A DNA stretch of 64,000 bases from Streptomyces sp. NBC_00083 (lineage in GTDB: Bacteria; Actinomycetota; Actinomycetes; Streptomycetales; Streptomycetaceae): the NCBI RefSeq assembly GCF_026343295.1, contig NZ_JAPELY010000003.1, positions 1,054,001-1,118,000 on the forward strand. Direction: 5' to 3'. Numbering within the stretch: the first letter of the stretch is position 1; each line of letters starts with the position of its first letter. Shown piece by piece: positions 25,805-34,299 of the stretch. The notes beneath the pieces were generated by a model, which worked only from the letters and a program-made list of their open reading frames with translations, did no database searches and was not told the DNA's origin. The translations under genes and the position numbers were made by a program.

Positions 25805-26785
25805 TCAGCTCGGCGAACCGGCCGTCTCGCGGGCCGTGTTGTTGTGCCAGGCGATGGTGGCGGCCTCGATGGCCAGCGAGAGGATCTCGGGGTCCGAGGG
25901 GTCGTTGTCCAGGTGACGGAACTCCCTCCCCAGCGTGATGGCGAGACGCTCTTCGAGCCCCAGCCCCGGATAGCGCTTCTCGCCGATGAGGTGCTGCGCC
26001 GCCGTGGCCGGCGTGAAACCCCGTGCATGGAGGTCGCGGGCCTGCTCGGCGAGGTCGGTGAGGTAGTGGATGTACGAACGCAGGCCGTCCTGGTCGAGGA
26101 TGGGGCCGTGGCCGGGCACGATGTGCTCGGGGTCGAGGGCCAGGATCTCGTGGCACGCCGTGACGACGTTGGCGAGGGGGCCCGCCCAGTGACAGGGGTG
26201 GTCCCCGGCGAACACGATGTCGCCGGCGAAGACGACGCGCTGCTGGGGCAGGTGCGCGATCAAGTCGCCCACCGTGTGCGCCGGCGCGGTCTGGTGCAGC
26301 TCGACGAGTATCTCCCCGACCTGGACGTCGAGGCGCCCTTCGAAGGTGTCGGTCGGGGGCGTCACGGTGATCCCGCTGAAGTCGAACGCCCCGAAGTGGC
26401 GCCGGAAGTACCATCCCAGCGGCTGATCGGGGTCGGTCTCCTCGACGAGGGCGCGGAGCTGCTCCGGCGTCGGTTCGAGACACTGGTGCTCAAGGGTGCG
26501 ATGCGTGGAGATGATCCGCGCGCCGGTGACCCGCTGGTTGCCCCAACTGTGGTCGCCGTTGCCGTGAGTGGTGAACACCGTGCCGATGTGGGCGTCCGGG
26601 GCGACCTCGCGTGCCGCGGCGAGGAAGGCGTCGGTCAGGTCCAGGGCGTACGGGGTGTCGAGGAGCGCGGCCTCGCGGCCGGAGCTGATCAGCCCGCAGT
26701 TGGCAAGGCCCCACCGGTCCGCTCCGTCGGGAGCCCAGACGTGTACTCCGGGGGCTATGGGAATGAGTCGCGGTGTGGAGGTCAT
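25805..26785 (-). CDS. MBL-fold metallo-hydrolase
   Basis: 326 aa from ATG 26785 (MTSTPRLIPIAPGVHVW). Metal motif THGNGDHSWGN near residue 82: the second His of HxHxDH is Asn, a variant regular in an actinomycete MBL subgroup. Further metal ligands: HTVGDLIAHL, FAGDIVFAGDHP, and VPGHGP near 230. The C-terminal helical extension (RYPGLGLEERLAITLGREF) is about 75 residues. Soluble. Substrate unknown; the fold also covers lactonases and beta-lactamase-like enzymes. Confidence 0.88.
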   Translation of the reverse strand: MTSTPRLIPIAPGVHVWAPDGADRWGLANCGLISSGREAALLDTPYALDLTDAFLAAAREVAPDAHIGTVFTTHGNGDHSWGNQRVTGARIISTHRTLEHQCLEPTPEQLRALVEETDPDQPLGWYFRRHFGAFDFSGITVTPPTDTFEGRLDVQVGEILVELHQTAPAHTVGDLIAHLPQQRVVFAGDIVFAGDHPCHWAGPLANVVTACHEILALDPEHIVPGHGPILDQDGLRSYIHYLTDLAEQARDLHARGFTPATAAQHLIGEKRYPGLGLEERLAITLGREFRHLDNDPSDPEILSLAIEAATIAWHNNTARETAGSPS

Positions 26786-26991
26786 GGTCACGTAATCTAG
26801 CCGGGGCGGTGACCGCAGCGACAAGCGCCGGGGTTGATGGGGTCAACAGGGCGTACTGGGACGCGAGTTCATCCAGGCGGTAGCTCGGAGGCAGGGCGGA
26901 AGGGGCGGCGGAGTCGCGTGCGTCGACGGGGCGAGTTCTCCATGTACAGACACTTCAGTTCAGGTGCGACCATGTCCCCGATCGACATACA

Positions 26992-27066
26992 GGAACAGGA
27001 CACATGGGAACGCGGCACATAGGTACGCGGCACATAGGTACGCGACATACAGGAACGCGACATACC
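26992..27066. repeat. Five 15-bp tandem repeats upstream of IclR gene
   Basis: Units start at 26992, 27007, 27022, 27037 and 27052: GGAACAGGACACATG, GGAACGCGGCACATA, GGTACGCGGCACATA, GGTACGCGACATACA, GGAACGCGACATACC. Consensus GGWACGCGRCACATA. They end about 120 bases before the IclR-type start and may be its operator array. The rest of 26786-27189 shows no gene. Confidence 0.85.
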
Positions 27067-27189
27067 TGAAGTTCACCTTCCGGAAAATGATGGGCCTGGC
27101 ATAGACCAAGTCCCCTTGGCGAGAATCACCCTGGGCTCCGTCGTGTTGTGGGAGACGCGAAGGGCCTCGACCATGAGGGGGAGTTCTCG

Positions 27190-27963
27190 ATGGCGCAGCC
27201 TGCCGCTGTCATGTCGCCACCGGAGGGGAACGGCAGTGCCGTCGCCCGCACCATCGCCGTACTGAGAGCGGTACGCGTGCTGGGACCGGGCACACATCCA
27301 CTGGCCGACATCGCCACCCTCGCGGGACTTCCCCGCGCCACCACACACCGGTACCTGCGAGCATTGGTGGACGCGGGAGAGGTCGAAACCCGGGGATGCC
27401 GGGGGCGCTACGCCCTCAGCGCCGGGCACGAGTTCGGACCGGCCGCCACCGCCAGACCCGCGCCACCCATGGGGCAGACCTCGCCCGCCATCCGCGCCGA
27501 ACTGGTTGCCCTTCAGGCGCGTACCGGCCAGATCGCCATGATCTACGTTCCGCTCCTGGTGGGGCCACCTGTACGGATCTGCGCGGAGCATGTCCTGGGC
27601 GCTCACGGCAGTGAACTCGCCGCCGCGTCAAGGGAGTCGGTCCAACGGCTGTGGCGTGCGCCGTTGGAAGCCGATGCCTCCGGGCTCGCGATCATGGCCG
27701 CTCTCGGCGACGGCCCCCGCACCGGCGGCGCCTTGGGCCGCATCCGCGAGGACGGCTTCGCGGTGGGGCCCTCGCCCCTCGAGAATCGTGATGCGATCGC
27801 GGTGGCCGTATGGAAGGGCCCGGCGGTCGCCGGAGCCGTGGCCCTGCTCGCATCGCGGAACCAGATGCGCGGGACCGCCACGCGCAACCGCTACATCCAC
27901 AGTGTCCTGGATTGCGCCGCCGCGATGAGCGGGCACCTGACGCGCCGGGGTACGCGCCCCTGA
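27190..27963 (+). CDS. IclR-like transcriptional regulator
   Basis: 257 aa from ATG 27190, with GAGGGGGAG upstream. N-terminal winged helix (SAVARTIAVLRAVRVLGPGTHPLADIATLAGLPRATTHRYLRALVDAGEVE, about residues 15-70). The C-terminal IclR effector domain is recognisable (IRAELVALQARTGQIAMIYVPLL, then ASGLAIMAALGD near 170, and AIAVAVW) but divergent. It is behind a five-unit 15-bp repeat array. Neighbouring downstream genes are the initiator tRNA and the NCS2/amidohydrolase operon; whether it controls them is unknown. Confidence 0.82.
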   Translation: MAQPAAVMSPPEGNGSAVARTIAVLRAVRVLGPGTHPLADIATLAGLPRATTHRYLRALVDAGEVETRGCRGRYALSAGHEFGPAATARPAPPMGQTSPAIRAELVALQARTGQIAMIYVPLLVGPPVRICAEHVLGAHGSELAAASRESVQRLWRAPLEADASGLAIMAALGDGPRTGGALGRIREDGFAVGPSPLENRDAIAVAVWKGPAVAGAVALLASRNQMRGTATRNRYIHSVLDCAAAMSGHLTRRGTRP

Positions 27964-28057
27964 GCGAAGCGCGCCCGCCGTTGTGCCGCCGTGGACGGTG
28001 TCCCGCCGGCGGTGGTCAACGGTGCCCCTCTCCATGGCGTACGGTGGTGTCTACCGA

Positions 28058-28131
28058 CGCGGGGTGGAGCAGCTCGGTAGCTCGCTGGGCTCATAACCCA
28101 GAGGTCGCAGGTTCAAATCCTGTCCCCGCTA
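28058..28131 (+). tRNA. Initiator tRNA-fMet (CAT)
   Basis: 74 nt without encoded CCA. Acceptor GCGGGG/CCCCGC with unpaired C1 (C1 against U72), three G-C pairs at the bottom of the anticodon stem (GGG CTCATAA CCC), T loop TTCAAAT. C1 mismatch plus the three G-C pairs are the initiator hallmarks. Followed by a 19-bp terminator hairpin. Confidence 0.95.
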
Positions 28132-28140
28132 CTGCGCATG

Positions 28141-28183
28141 TACGTGAAGGCCCGGATCCCCCGCGGATCCGGGCCTTCACGTA
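28141..28183 (+). terminator. Perfect 19-bp tRNA terminator hairpin
   Basis: Arm TACGTGAAGGCCCGGATCC (28141-28159) and its exact complement (28165-28183), five-base loop, ten bases after the tRNA. Confidence 0.9.
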
Positions 28184-28321
28184 TGTCCGCCACTGCTGTG
28201 CGCCGAGCGGACCCGACACCGCCCCGCCCCTGCCCCCCCGGCGCATTTCCCGCCTCGGTCCCCGCAAAGGCCTCGCGACGCGATGTCGAACCGTGCGTTC
28301 CATTTCGCCTTGCCCCCACCC

Positions 28322-28373
28322 TTGACGCCGGTTCGTCGGCCTCCCCATACTGGCGGCCAAATCGATTTGGCCG
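28322..28373 (+). promoter_or_regulatory. Promoter with 20-bp LacI-type palindrome
   Basis: TTGACG (28322-28327) and CATACT (28346-28351) with an 18-base spacer. A perfect 20-bp palindrome, CGGCCAAATC then GATTTGGCCG (28354-28373), covers the expected start of transcription. A central CG and AT-rich flanks are typical of LacI-family operators, and the LacI gene sits at the far end of this operon. Confidence 0.72.
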
Positions 28374-28444
28374 ATCGTGTGTGGCTCCCGTCCGGGCCGG
28401 TCCACGGCTGAATTCCGCGCTCGCGAACCGAACGGAGCTCGCAC

Positions 28445-29944
28445 GTGTCACGTCCCCGCCGCTCCCCGTCCGCCGCCCCCGAACCAGTCAGAGACGTAGT
28501 CCGAATACCTCTGCCCGCGTCCGCCACCGAAACGGGCGACGGCTCTCCCGGCGACGGCTGTCCCGGATCCGGCTCTCCCGGTCCCGACTCGCCCACCTCC
28601 GCCTCGCCCCACCCCGTCGACGAGTCCCGCCCGCTGGGGCGGATCCTGCTCTTCGGTCTGCAACACGTGCTGGTCATGGCGGCCACCCCCATCTCCGCCA
28701 TCTTTCTGATGAGCGCCACCCTGCGCCTGAACGCGGGGCTGACCGTCGATCTGCTCTCCGCCGCCTTCGTGCTGTCCGGCATCGGATCGCTGATCCAATC
28801 TCTCGGGATCTGGAAGTTCGGGCCGAGGCTGCCCTTCGTGATGCTGCCGGGCGGCGCACCACTGATCCTCTTCCTGGCCATCGCCGACGAGCACGGCCTG
28901 CGTGTCGCAGCGGGCGCGGTCATCCTCACCGCCGTCTTCACCTTCGCCGTACTCCCGCTCTTCGCACGGCTGTTGAAGTACTTCCCGCCCCTCGTCATCG
29001 GCACGATGATCGTGATCGTCGGCGTCAACCTGGTGAAGGTGGGAGCTGTCCTCGTCACGGGGCGGCCCGGCGAGCACGGCTTCGCCGACCCCGGCAACAT
29101 CGGGCTCGCCATGGCGACCATCGGGTTCACGGTCGTGAGCCACCTGCTCTTCCGGGGCGTACTGCGCCAACTCTCCGTCATGCTCGGCCTCATCGCCGGT
29201 ACGGTGCTCGCGCTGCTCCTCGGCGATGTGAGCCTCGGCCACCTCGGCGAGGGCGGGTGGATCGACATGCCGCGCCTCATGCCGTTCGGTACGCCCACGT
29301 TCGACGTCCTGGCAGCCCTGCCGCTCATGCTCTACAGCCTGGCCTCCATGGCGGAGGCCACCGGCCAGACCGTCATCAACGCGGAGGCGGTCGGCAAGGA
29401 GATCGACCAACGCGTGGCCGTGCCCAGGACGATCCGCGGCGACGCCCTCGTCTCGGCGCTCGGCGGGCTGTTCGGGATGCCGCTGATGGTGACGAGCGGC
29501 GAGAACATCGGCATCGTCCGCGTCACCGGCGTCCGCAGCCGGTACGTCACGGCGGCCGCCGGTGTCGTCCTCATCGTCATCGGGTTCCTCGCACCCGTGA
29601 CCCGCGCCATCAGCGTCGTGCCCGCCCCGGTCGTCGGGGGCACCGCGATGGTCGTCTTCGCGGTGATCACGGTGCTCGGCGTGCAGATGCTCGCCCGCTG
29701 CGACCTCGACCGGCACACCAACACGTTCATCTGCGCAGTCGCCCTCGCGCTCGGCCTGCTGCCCATCCTCGTGCCCAACGTCTACCAGGGGTTCCCCTCG
29801 ACCGCCCGCATCCTTCTCGAAAGCGGCGTCGCGGTCGGGGCGTTCGTCGCCGCCGCCCTCAACATCCTGTTCCACCACGCCGTCCCGGCCCTCGCCGCCC
29901 GCTTCTCCGTACGCTCCGCACTACGCACCGAAGGCAACCGATGA
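28445..29944 (+). CDS. NCS2-family nucleobase permease
   Basis: 499 aa from GTG. A ~55-residue hydrophilic Pro/Ser-rich N-terminus precedes the membrane part. Signature LLFGLQHVLVMAATPISAIF in helix 1 (QHVLVM is the NCS2 marker), about 12-14 membrane segments, and the substrate-region motif SMAEATGQTVINAEAVG, then MPLMVTSGENIGIVRVTGVRSR near residue 340. Xanthine/uracil-type proton symporter. First gene of a three-gene operon; its stop overlaps the amidohydrolase start (ATGA), so translation is coupled. Promoter carries a LacI-type palindrome. The specific base is not decidable. Confidence 0.93.
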   Translation: MSRPRRSPSAAPEPVRDVVRIPLPASATETGDGSPGDGCPGSGSPGPDSPTSASPHPVDESRPLGRILLFGLQHVLVMAATPISAIFLMSATLRLNAGLTVDLLSAAFVLSGIGSLIQSLGIWKFGPRLPFVMLPGGAPLILFLAIADEHGLRVAAGAVILTAVFTFAVLPLFARLLKYFPPLVIGTMIVIVGVNLVKVGAVLVTGRPGEHGFADPGNIGLAMATIGFTVVSHLLFRGVLRQLSVMLGLIAGTVLALLLGDVSLGHLGEGGWIDMPRLMPFGTPTFDVLAALPLMLYSLASMAEATGQTVINAEAVGKEIDQRVAVPRTIRGDALVSALGGLFGMPLMVTSGENIGIVRVTGVRSRYVTAAAGVVLIVIGFLAPVTRAISVVPAPVVGGTAMVVFAVITVLGVQMLARCDLDRHTNTFICAVALALGLLPILVPNVYQGFPSTARILLESGVAVGAFVAAALNILFHHAVPALAARFSVRSALRTEGNR

Positions 29945-31602
29945 ACCAGCTCACCCAGGAGCGGCTGCGTATGCGCGGCCCCCTGCTCCTCATCCCCGAC
30001 GCCGTCCTGCTGCCGGAAGGAGTCATGGAGCTGTACGCGGTGGTCGTCTCCGGCGGCTCGTTCGAGGCGGTGGGGCCGACCGAGGAGGTGGAGCGCGCGT
30101 ATCCGCACCTCCAGGCGCTGCGTCTGCCGGGCCACCTGCTCATGCCGGGCTTCGTCGACAGCCACCACCACCTCACCCAGAGCTTCGGTGCGGCCCTCGC
30201 CTTCGGGGAGCCGTCGGAGATCTTCCGCCGCGTATGGGTGCCGCTCGAAGGCGCACTGGACGAGGAGGCGGCCTATGTGGCGGCCAAGCTCGCCGCGCTG
30301 GAGTCCCTGCGCGGAGGCTTCACGACCGTCACGGACGCCGGGACGCGCGCCGATGTGGACACCGACATCGTCGCCTGCGCGGCGCGGGACGCCGGGATCC
30401 GCTGCGTCCTCGGGCTGATCTGCGACGACGCCGGGCCGGACACGGACTCCGCCGGCGTCCTTGAGCGAGCCGAGAAGCACCTGGCCGCCTACACCCACGA
30501 CCCGCTCATCCACCCCTCCCTCGCGATCTCCATTCCCGAGGCCGCCACCAATGCCACCCTGCACGCGACGGGCCGCCTCGCCGCCGAGGCCAAGGCGGTG
30601 GTCCAGATGCATGTCAATGAGCACCTCGCCGCGATCGAACGTTCCTTGCTGCGGCACGGACTTCGGCCTCTGGAGCACCTCGACAGCGTCGACGCGCTCG
30701 GCCCCCACCTGCTGGCCGCCCACACCACCCTGCTCGCGCCGCGCGAGGTGTCGCTCCTCGCGGACACCGGAACCGCCATCAGTTACAACCCGGTTGCCAG
30801 CGCGTGGAAGGGGAACGCGGTAGCACCCGCGACCGTGCTCGCCGAGCGCGGAGTCCGCTTCGGGATCGGCACGGACGGCACCCGTGGTGACGGGTTCCGG
30901 CTCGCCGACGCCGCCGAGTCCGCCCAACGTCTCGCGTACGGGCTGACCACCGGTGACTCCTCCTGCGGGGCCGGCTGGACCTGGCTCGAGCACGCCACCG
31001 CCGGGGGAGCCGACGCGGTCGGCCTCGGCGGGCACACCGGCACCATCGCCCCCGGAATGGCGGCCGACTTCCTCCTCGTGGACGTGTCCACCCCCGAACT
31101 CGCCCTGTCCTGGGACCTGCCGTGGGAATTGGTACGCCGCGGCAACCGCGACCAGATCAACGCCGTGTTCGTGGCCGGCCGGCTACGACTGTGGCACGGG
31201 TGGCCCACCGACTGGGACGGCCCCGAACTGGTGCGCCGGGCGGCGGCCCTGGCCCGGACCGCCGTGGCACGAGCACCCATCACCCGCGCGCACCCCACAT
31301 CCACGGCGGCACGGAGAACGGCCACACGGGGAATCGCCACACGGGGAACCGCCACACGTGGCGCGGCCACACAGCGTGAACCCACACGGCCAGAGCCCAC
31401 ACAGGTGGAGCCGACACACAGGACGTACGGGGTGCCCGCACAGAGCACAGCCACCCCGGTCGAAGCCACACAGGCCCCGACCACACAGGTCCCGACCACA
31501 CAGGCTCCGACCACACAAAGCGCCCCCACACGTAGCACCCCCACACAAAGCACCACCGCACAGAACCACCCCCCTGCACGGAACCGGAGCACAGCACAGT
31601 GA
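29941..31602 (+). CDS. Amidohydrolase (nucleobase deaminase-like) with Thr-rich repetitive tail
   Basis: 553 aa. Metal-dependent amidohydrolase: PGFVDSHHHLTQSF with the HxH site at residues 75-77, QMHVNEHL, AAHTTLLAP and IGTDGTRGDG with the metal Asp. This order matches the cytosine/8-oxoguanine/triazine deaminase subgroup. The enzyme proper ends near residue 450 (HTGTIAPGMAADFLLVD, then QINAVFVAGR). A ~100-residue tail follows, made of five-residue units such as ATRGT, PTTQV, PTTQA and TPTQS, encoded by a 15-bp DNA repeat. Such a tail is not normal for the family. Coupled to the permease (ATGA) and to TauE (GTGA). Confidence 0.9.
   Translation: MNQLTQERLRMRGPLLLIPDAVLLPEGVMELYAVVVSGGSFEAVGPTEEVERAYPHLQALRLPGHLLMPGFVDSHHHLTQSFGAALAFGEPSEIFRRVWVPLEGALDEEAAYVAAKLAALESLRGGFTTVTDAGTRADVDTDIVACAARDAGIRCVLGLICDDAGPDTDSAGVLERAEKHLAAYTHDPLIHPSLAISIPEAATNATLHATGRLAAEAKAVVQMHVNEHLAAIERSLLRHGLRPLEHLDSVDALGPHLLAAHTTLLAPREVSLLADTGTAISYNPVASAWKGNAVAPATVLAERGVRFGIGTDGTRGDGFRLADAAESAQRLAYGLTTGDSSCGAGWTWLEHATAGGADAVGLGGHTGTIAPGMAADFLLVDVSTPELALSWDLPWELVRRGNRDQINAVFVAGRLRLWHGWPTDWDGPELVRRAAALARTAVARAPITRAHPTSTAARRTATRGIATRGTATRGAATQREPTRPEPTQVEPTHRTYGVPAQSTATPVEATQAPTTQVPTTQAPTTQSAPTRSTPTQSTTAQNHPPARNRSTAQ
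31322..31570 (+). repeat. 15-bp periodic CCACAC array inside amidohydrolase gene
   Basis: CCACAC recurs at exact 15-base steps: 31322, 31337, 31352, 31367, 31382, 31397 (CGACAC at 31412), and again 31466, 31481, 31496, 31511, 31526, 31541 (CCGCAC at 31556). The middle part (31427-31465) is decayed but the gap is not a multiple of 15. It keeps the frame and encodes the Thr-rich tail. Confidence 0.9.
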
Positions 31603-32309
31603 CCACTCAAACCCTGGTGATCCTCGCCATCACCGTGGGGATCGCCGCATTCGTCCAGGGCGGCAGCGGGCTGGGCTTCGCGCTGGTGGTCGCCCCGGTG
31701 GCCGGCATCATCGATCCCTCGCTCCTGCCCGTCTTCGTCCTCGCGTCGATGATTCCGCTCAACCTGTACGTCGCCTGGCGCGAGCGCGGCTCGCTCGATC
31801 TGCGCGGGGCCCGGTGGATCGCCGCGGCCCGGCTGGCCGCGACACCGGGCGGGCTCGCGCTGCTGTGGCTCATCCCGGACCGCAGCATCGGACTCTTCGT
31901 CGGCGGCGCCACCGTCCTCGCGGCGCTGGTCAGCCTGGCCGCACCCGCCTTCGCACCCGGCCGGGTCGCGTACCTCGGCGCGGGCCTGGTCACCGGGCTC
32001 ACGGAGACGGCGACCGGGGTCGGCGGGCCCCCGCTCGCGCTGGTCTATCAGCACCGGCCGCCCGCGGAGCTGCGCTCCACCGTCGCCGCCTGCTTCCTCG
32101 TGGGTGAAGTGGCGTCACTGGCGCTGCTGTTCGCCACCGGACAGGGTCGCGTCGCCGATCTGGGCTGGGCGGCGGCGCTGCTCCCGGCGATCGCCGTCGG
32201 CGCATGGCTGAGCCGGGTGGTGCATCAGCGGATCGACGCCCGCAGGATGCGCCTGTTCGTGCTCGTCTTCGCGCTGGTCTCCGGCACCGTCCTCATCGCC
32301 GGGGCCTGA
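31599..32309 (+). CDS. TauE/SafE family sulfite-exporter-type membrane protein
   Basis: 236 aa from GTG overlapping the previous stop (GTGA). About eight hydrophobic helices; FVQGGSGLGFALVVAPV near the start and GLVTGLTETATGVGGPPLALVYQ at mid-protein are the two halves of the TauE/SafE duplication. It exports small organic or sulfonate anions. In this operon (permease, amidohydrolase, exporter) it may expel the product of the hydrolase. The last 17 bases overlap the end of the convergent LacI gene. Confidence 0.9.
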   Translation: MTTQTLVILAITVGIAAFVQGGSGLGFALVVAPVAGIIDPSLLPVFVLASMIPLNLYVAWRERGSLDLRGARWIAAARLAATPGGLALLWLIPDRSIGLFVGGATVLAALVSLAAPAFAPGRVAYLGAGLVTGLTETATGVGGPPLALVYQHRPPAELRSTVAACFLVGEVASLALLFATGQGRVADLGWAAALLPAIAVGAWLSRVVHQRIDARRMRLFVLVFALVSGTVLIAGA

Positions 32310-33336
32310 GCGAGGAAGCACGCGCAATCAGGGTGGGCGCGGGCGCCGCGGCCGGGGCGGGTGCGGCCGCGGCGCCGCGCAACCCGGCGAGCAACAGTTC
32401 CACCGCGTCGGACGCCGCCCGGTCCAGATGCAGGTCGACGGCGGTGAGGGGCGGCTGGCAGGTGCGGGCGCGCAGCCCGTCGTACCGGGTGGCGACCATG
32501 ACGTCGTCCGGGATGGAGCGCCCGCTGTCCTGGAGGGCACGGACCGCCCCGACCGCGAACGCGTCGACCAGCGCGCACACCGCGTCGATCTCGGGATGCG
32601 CGGCGAGCAGCGCCGTACAGCGTTCGTACGCCTCCTCCTCGCCACCCGTCTCGGGCCACGCCTCGACGAGGGGCGCCCACTGGTACTCGGCGGCGATGCG
32701 TTCGTACGCGGCACGGGCATCGACCGACGAGTGCCGCGAGCCCGAACCGACAATGAGCGCCGGGTGCTTGGCCCCCTGCTCGCGCAGATGCGTGAGCAGC
32801 ACGGTCACCACCTCGTCGCCCCACAGGTCCACGAACGGCGCCTCGTCGTCCGCCGCGACCGGCCGGCCGAGCGCCACGTACGGCAGCCCCCGGCCCCGGA
32901 GTTGGGCGACCGCGGCATCATCGACGTCGGGCTCGACCACGATGGCGCCGTCGATGTCGAGGGAGTAGAGCGCGGAGTCGGACTGCACGGGCGGCACGAG
33001 CACCAGCGCGTAGTCGTGGACGAGCGCGCTCTCGGCCGCGGCGGCGGCCACCTCCATGTAGAACCCGAGCCTCGACGGGCCGCCGGCCACCGCGAACGGC
33101 ATGGACGACACCAGCGCGATGGCCTTCGCCTGGCCCGTACGCAGCCGCTGCGCCCGCAAGTTGGGCCGGTACCCCAGCTCCAGGGCGACCTGCTTGATCC
33201 GCTCCCGGGTACGGGGGTCCACCTTGCCCAGGCCGTTGAGCGCGTGCGAGACGGTCGTGCGCGACACCCCCGCGACGCGCGCCACATCGGCGATCGTCGG
33301 AGGTTTGGTACCGGAGGGGGAACCGGAAGCGGGCAT
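32293..33336 (-). CDS. LacI-family transcriptional regulator
   Basis: 347 aa from ATG 33336 (GAGGAG 11 bases upstream; a GTG 12 bases earlier is possible). LacI helix-turn-helix PPTIADVARVAGVSRTTVSHALNGLGKVDPRTRERI and hinge YRPNLRAQRLRTGQ. The periplasmic-binding-like effector domain follows (IALVSSMP, GAIVVEPD, RGLPYVALGRP, VCALVDAFAVGAVRAL). Convergent with, and overlapping, the permease operon. A 20-bp palindrome of LacI type at the operon promoter (28354-28373) is its likely target, giving induction by the transported base or a derivative. Confidence 0.93.
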   Translation of the reverse strand: MPASGSPSGTKPPTIADVARVAGVSRTTVSHALNGLGKVDPRTRERIKQVALELGYRPNLRAQRLRTGQAKAIALVSSMPFAVAGGPSRLGFYMEVAAAAAESALVHDYALVLVPPVQSDSALYSLDIDGAIVVEPDVDDAAVAQLRGRGLPYVALGRPVAADDEAPFVDLWGDEVVTVLLTHLREQGAKHPALIVGSGSRHSSVDARAAYERIAAEYQWAPLVEAWPETGGEEEAYERCTALLAAHPEIDAVCALVDAFAVGAVRALQDSGRSIPDDVMVATRYDGLRARTCQPPLTAVDLHLDRAASDAVELLLAGLRGAAAAPAPAAAPAPTLIARASSLRPRR

Positions 33337-33493
33337 CTGCGCAAGCACTCCTCTGTTCGGGCGGCCAACGGGGCAGGGCCCATCTTCGCCGACGCGCACG
33401 ACGCCGGGGGACGCGGGGATGGGCGGACGGCGGACCCCGAGCGGAAGAGCGGCGACCGCCGTCCGCCACCGATACGGGTGCGGGGTGCTCGGC

Positions 33494-34114
33494 CTACCGA
33501 GCCCGGGGCGCCGTCATCCGGCGTACGGTCTCGACGACCGCGGCCCGCTGACGGGACCGGGCCGGCGACTCGGGGCCGCCCGCCGATGACGAGGCCGAGT
33601 GTGCCGATGGCGCCGGTGACTGCGCCGTATCCGCCAAGCCGCCCGCGGCCGTGAACCAGGCCTGGGCCAGCGCGAGCGTCAGGTTCAGGATGTCGGCGGG
33701 GTCCAGGGCGGAATCGACGTGCCCTCGCTCCTGCGCCGCGCCCAGGGCGTCGAGCTTGCCCTCCCAGGAGGCGACCGCCTCGGGATGGACGGGGCCCGGC
33801 CGCTCCAGCTGCTTCCAGGTGACTAGACGCACCAGGTCGGGGCGGGCCACGAGGTGGTCGAACAGAGCGCCCGCGTACGCCGGCAGGTTGTCGACGTCGA
33901 ACGGGACCGCTTCGGTGCCCTCGGCCATGCAGCGCTCGATGACCAGGTCGAACAGCTGCTCCTTGTTGCCGAAGTACACATAGATGAGCCGCTTGTTGGC
34001 CCCGGCCGAGGCCGCGATGCGGTCCACGCGAGCGCCGGCGAGGCCGTGCTCCGCGAACTCACTGAAGGCGGCGTCCATCAGCCGGGCCTTGGTCGCGTTC
34101 GAGTCTCCTGCCAT
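33494..34114 (-). CDS. TetR family regulator (represses aldo-keto reductase)
   Basis: 206 aa. TetR helix-turn-helix near residues 8-55 (ARLMDAAFSEFAEHG, then GANKRLIYVYFGNKEQLFDLV). The C-terminal domain belongs to the TetR_C group with DLVRLVTWKQLERPG. A Ser/Pro-rich stretch near 165-185. Divergent from an aldo/keto reductase, with two matching palindromes in the gap at 34132-34191. Confidence 0.93.
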   Translation of the reverse strand: MAGDSNATKARLMDAAFSEFAEHGLAGARVDRIAASAGANKRLIYVYFGNKEQLFDLVIERCMAEGTEAVPFDVDNLPAYAGALFDHLVARPDLVRLVTWKQLERPGPVHPEAVASWEGKLDALGAAQERGHVDSALDPADILNLTLALAQAWFTAAGGLADTAQSPAPSAHSASSSAGGPESPARSRQRAAVVETVRRMTAPRAR

Positions 34115-34131
34115 GGGAGGAGCGTACAGGT

Positions 34132-34191
34132 AACTAACCGGTTATTGACAAGCCCGGGAGTCTGTCGCATGGTGGAACTAACCAGTTAGTT
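34132..34191. promoter_or_regulatory. Twin TetR operators and promoter
   Basis: Site 1, 34132-34147: AACTAAC-CG-GTTATTG. Site 2, 34176-34191: AACTAAC-CA-GTTAGTT. Centres are 44 bp apart, about four helical turns. Site 1 overlaps TTGACA at 34145-34150, a good -35 for the reductase gene, so bound repressor would block polymerase. Confidence 0.75.
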
Positions 34192-34299
34192 ACAGGGTCG
34201 CGGTTTCAAGTTTGGGTTCAGGATCAGGTTCCGGTAATCGGCTCCGGCTCTGGCCTTGGCCTCCTGGCCACCACGACCTCACCGATGCAGGAGCACACC

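Noticed and set aside
26992..31570. 15-bp arrays considered as CRISPR or plasmid iterons
   Set aside because: No spacer/repeat alternation of CRISPR length, no cas genes, no Rep protein; one array is coding.
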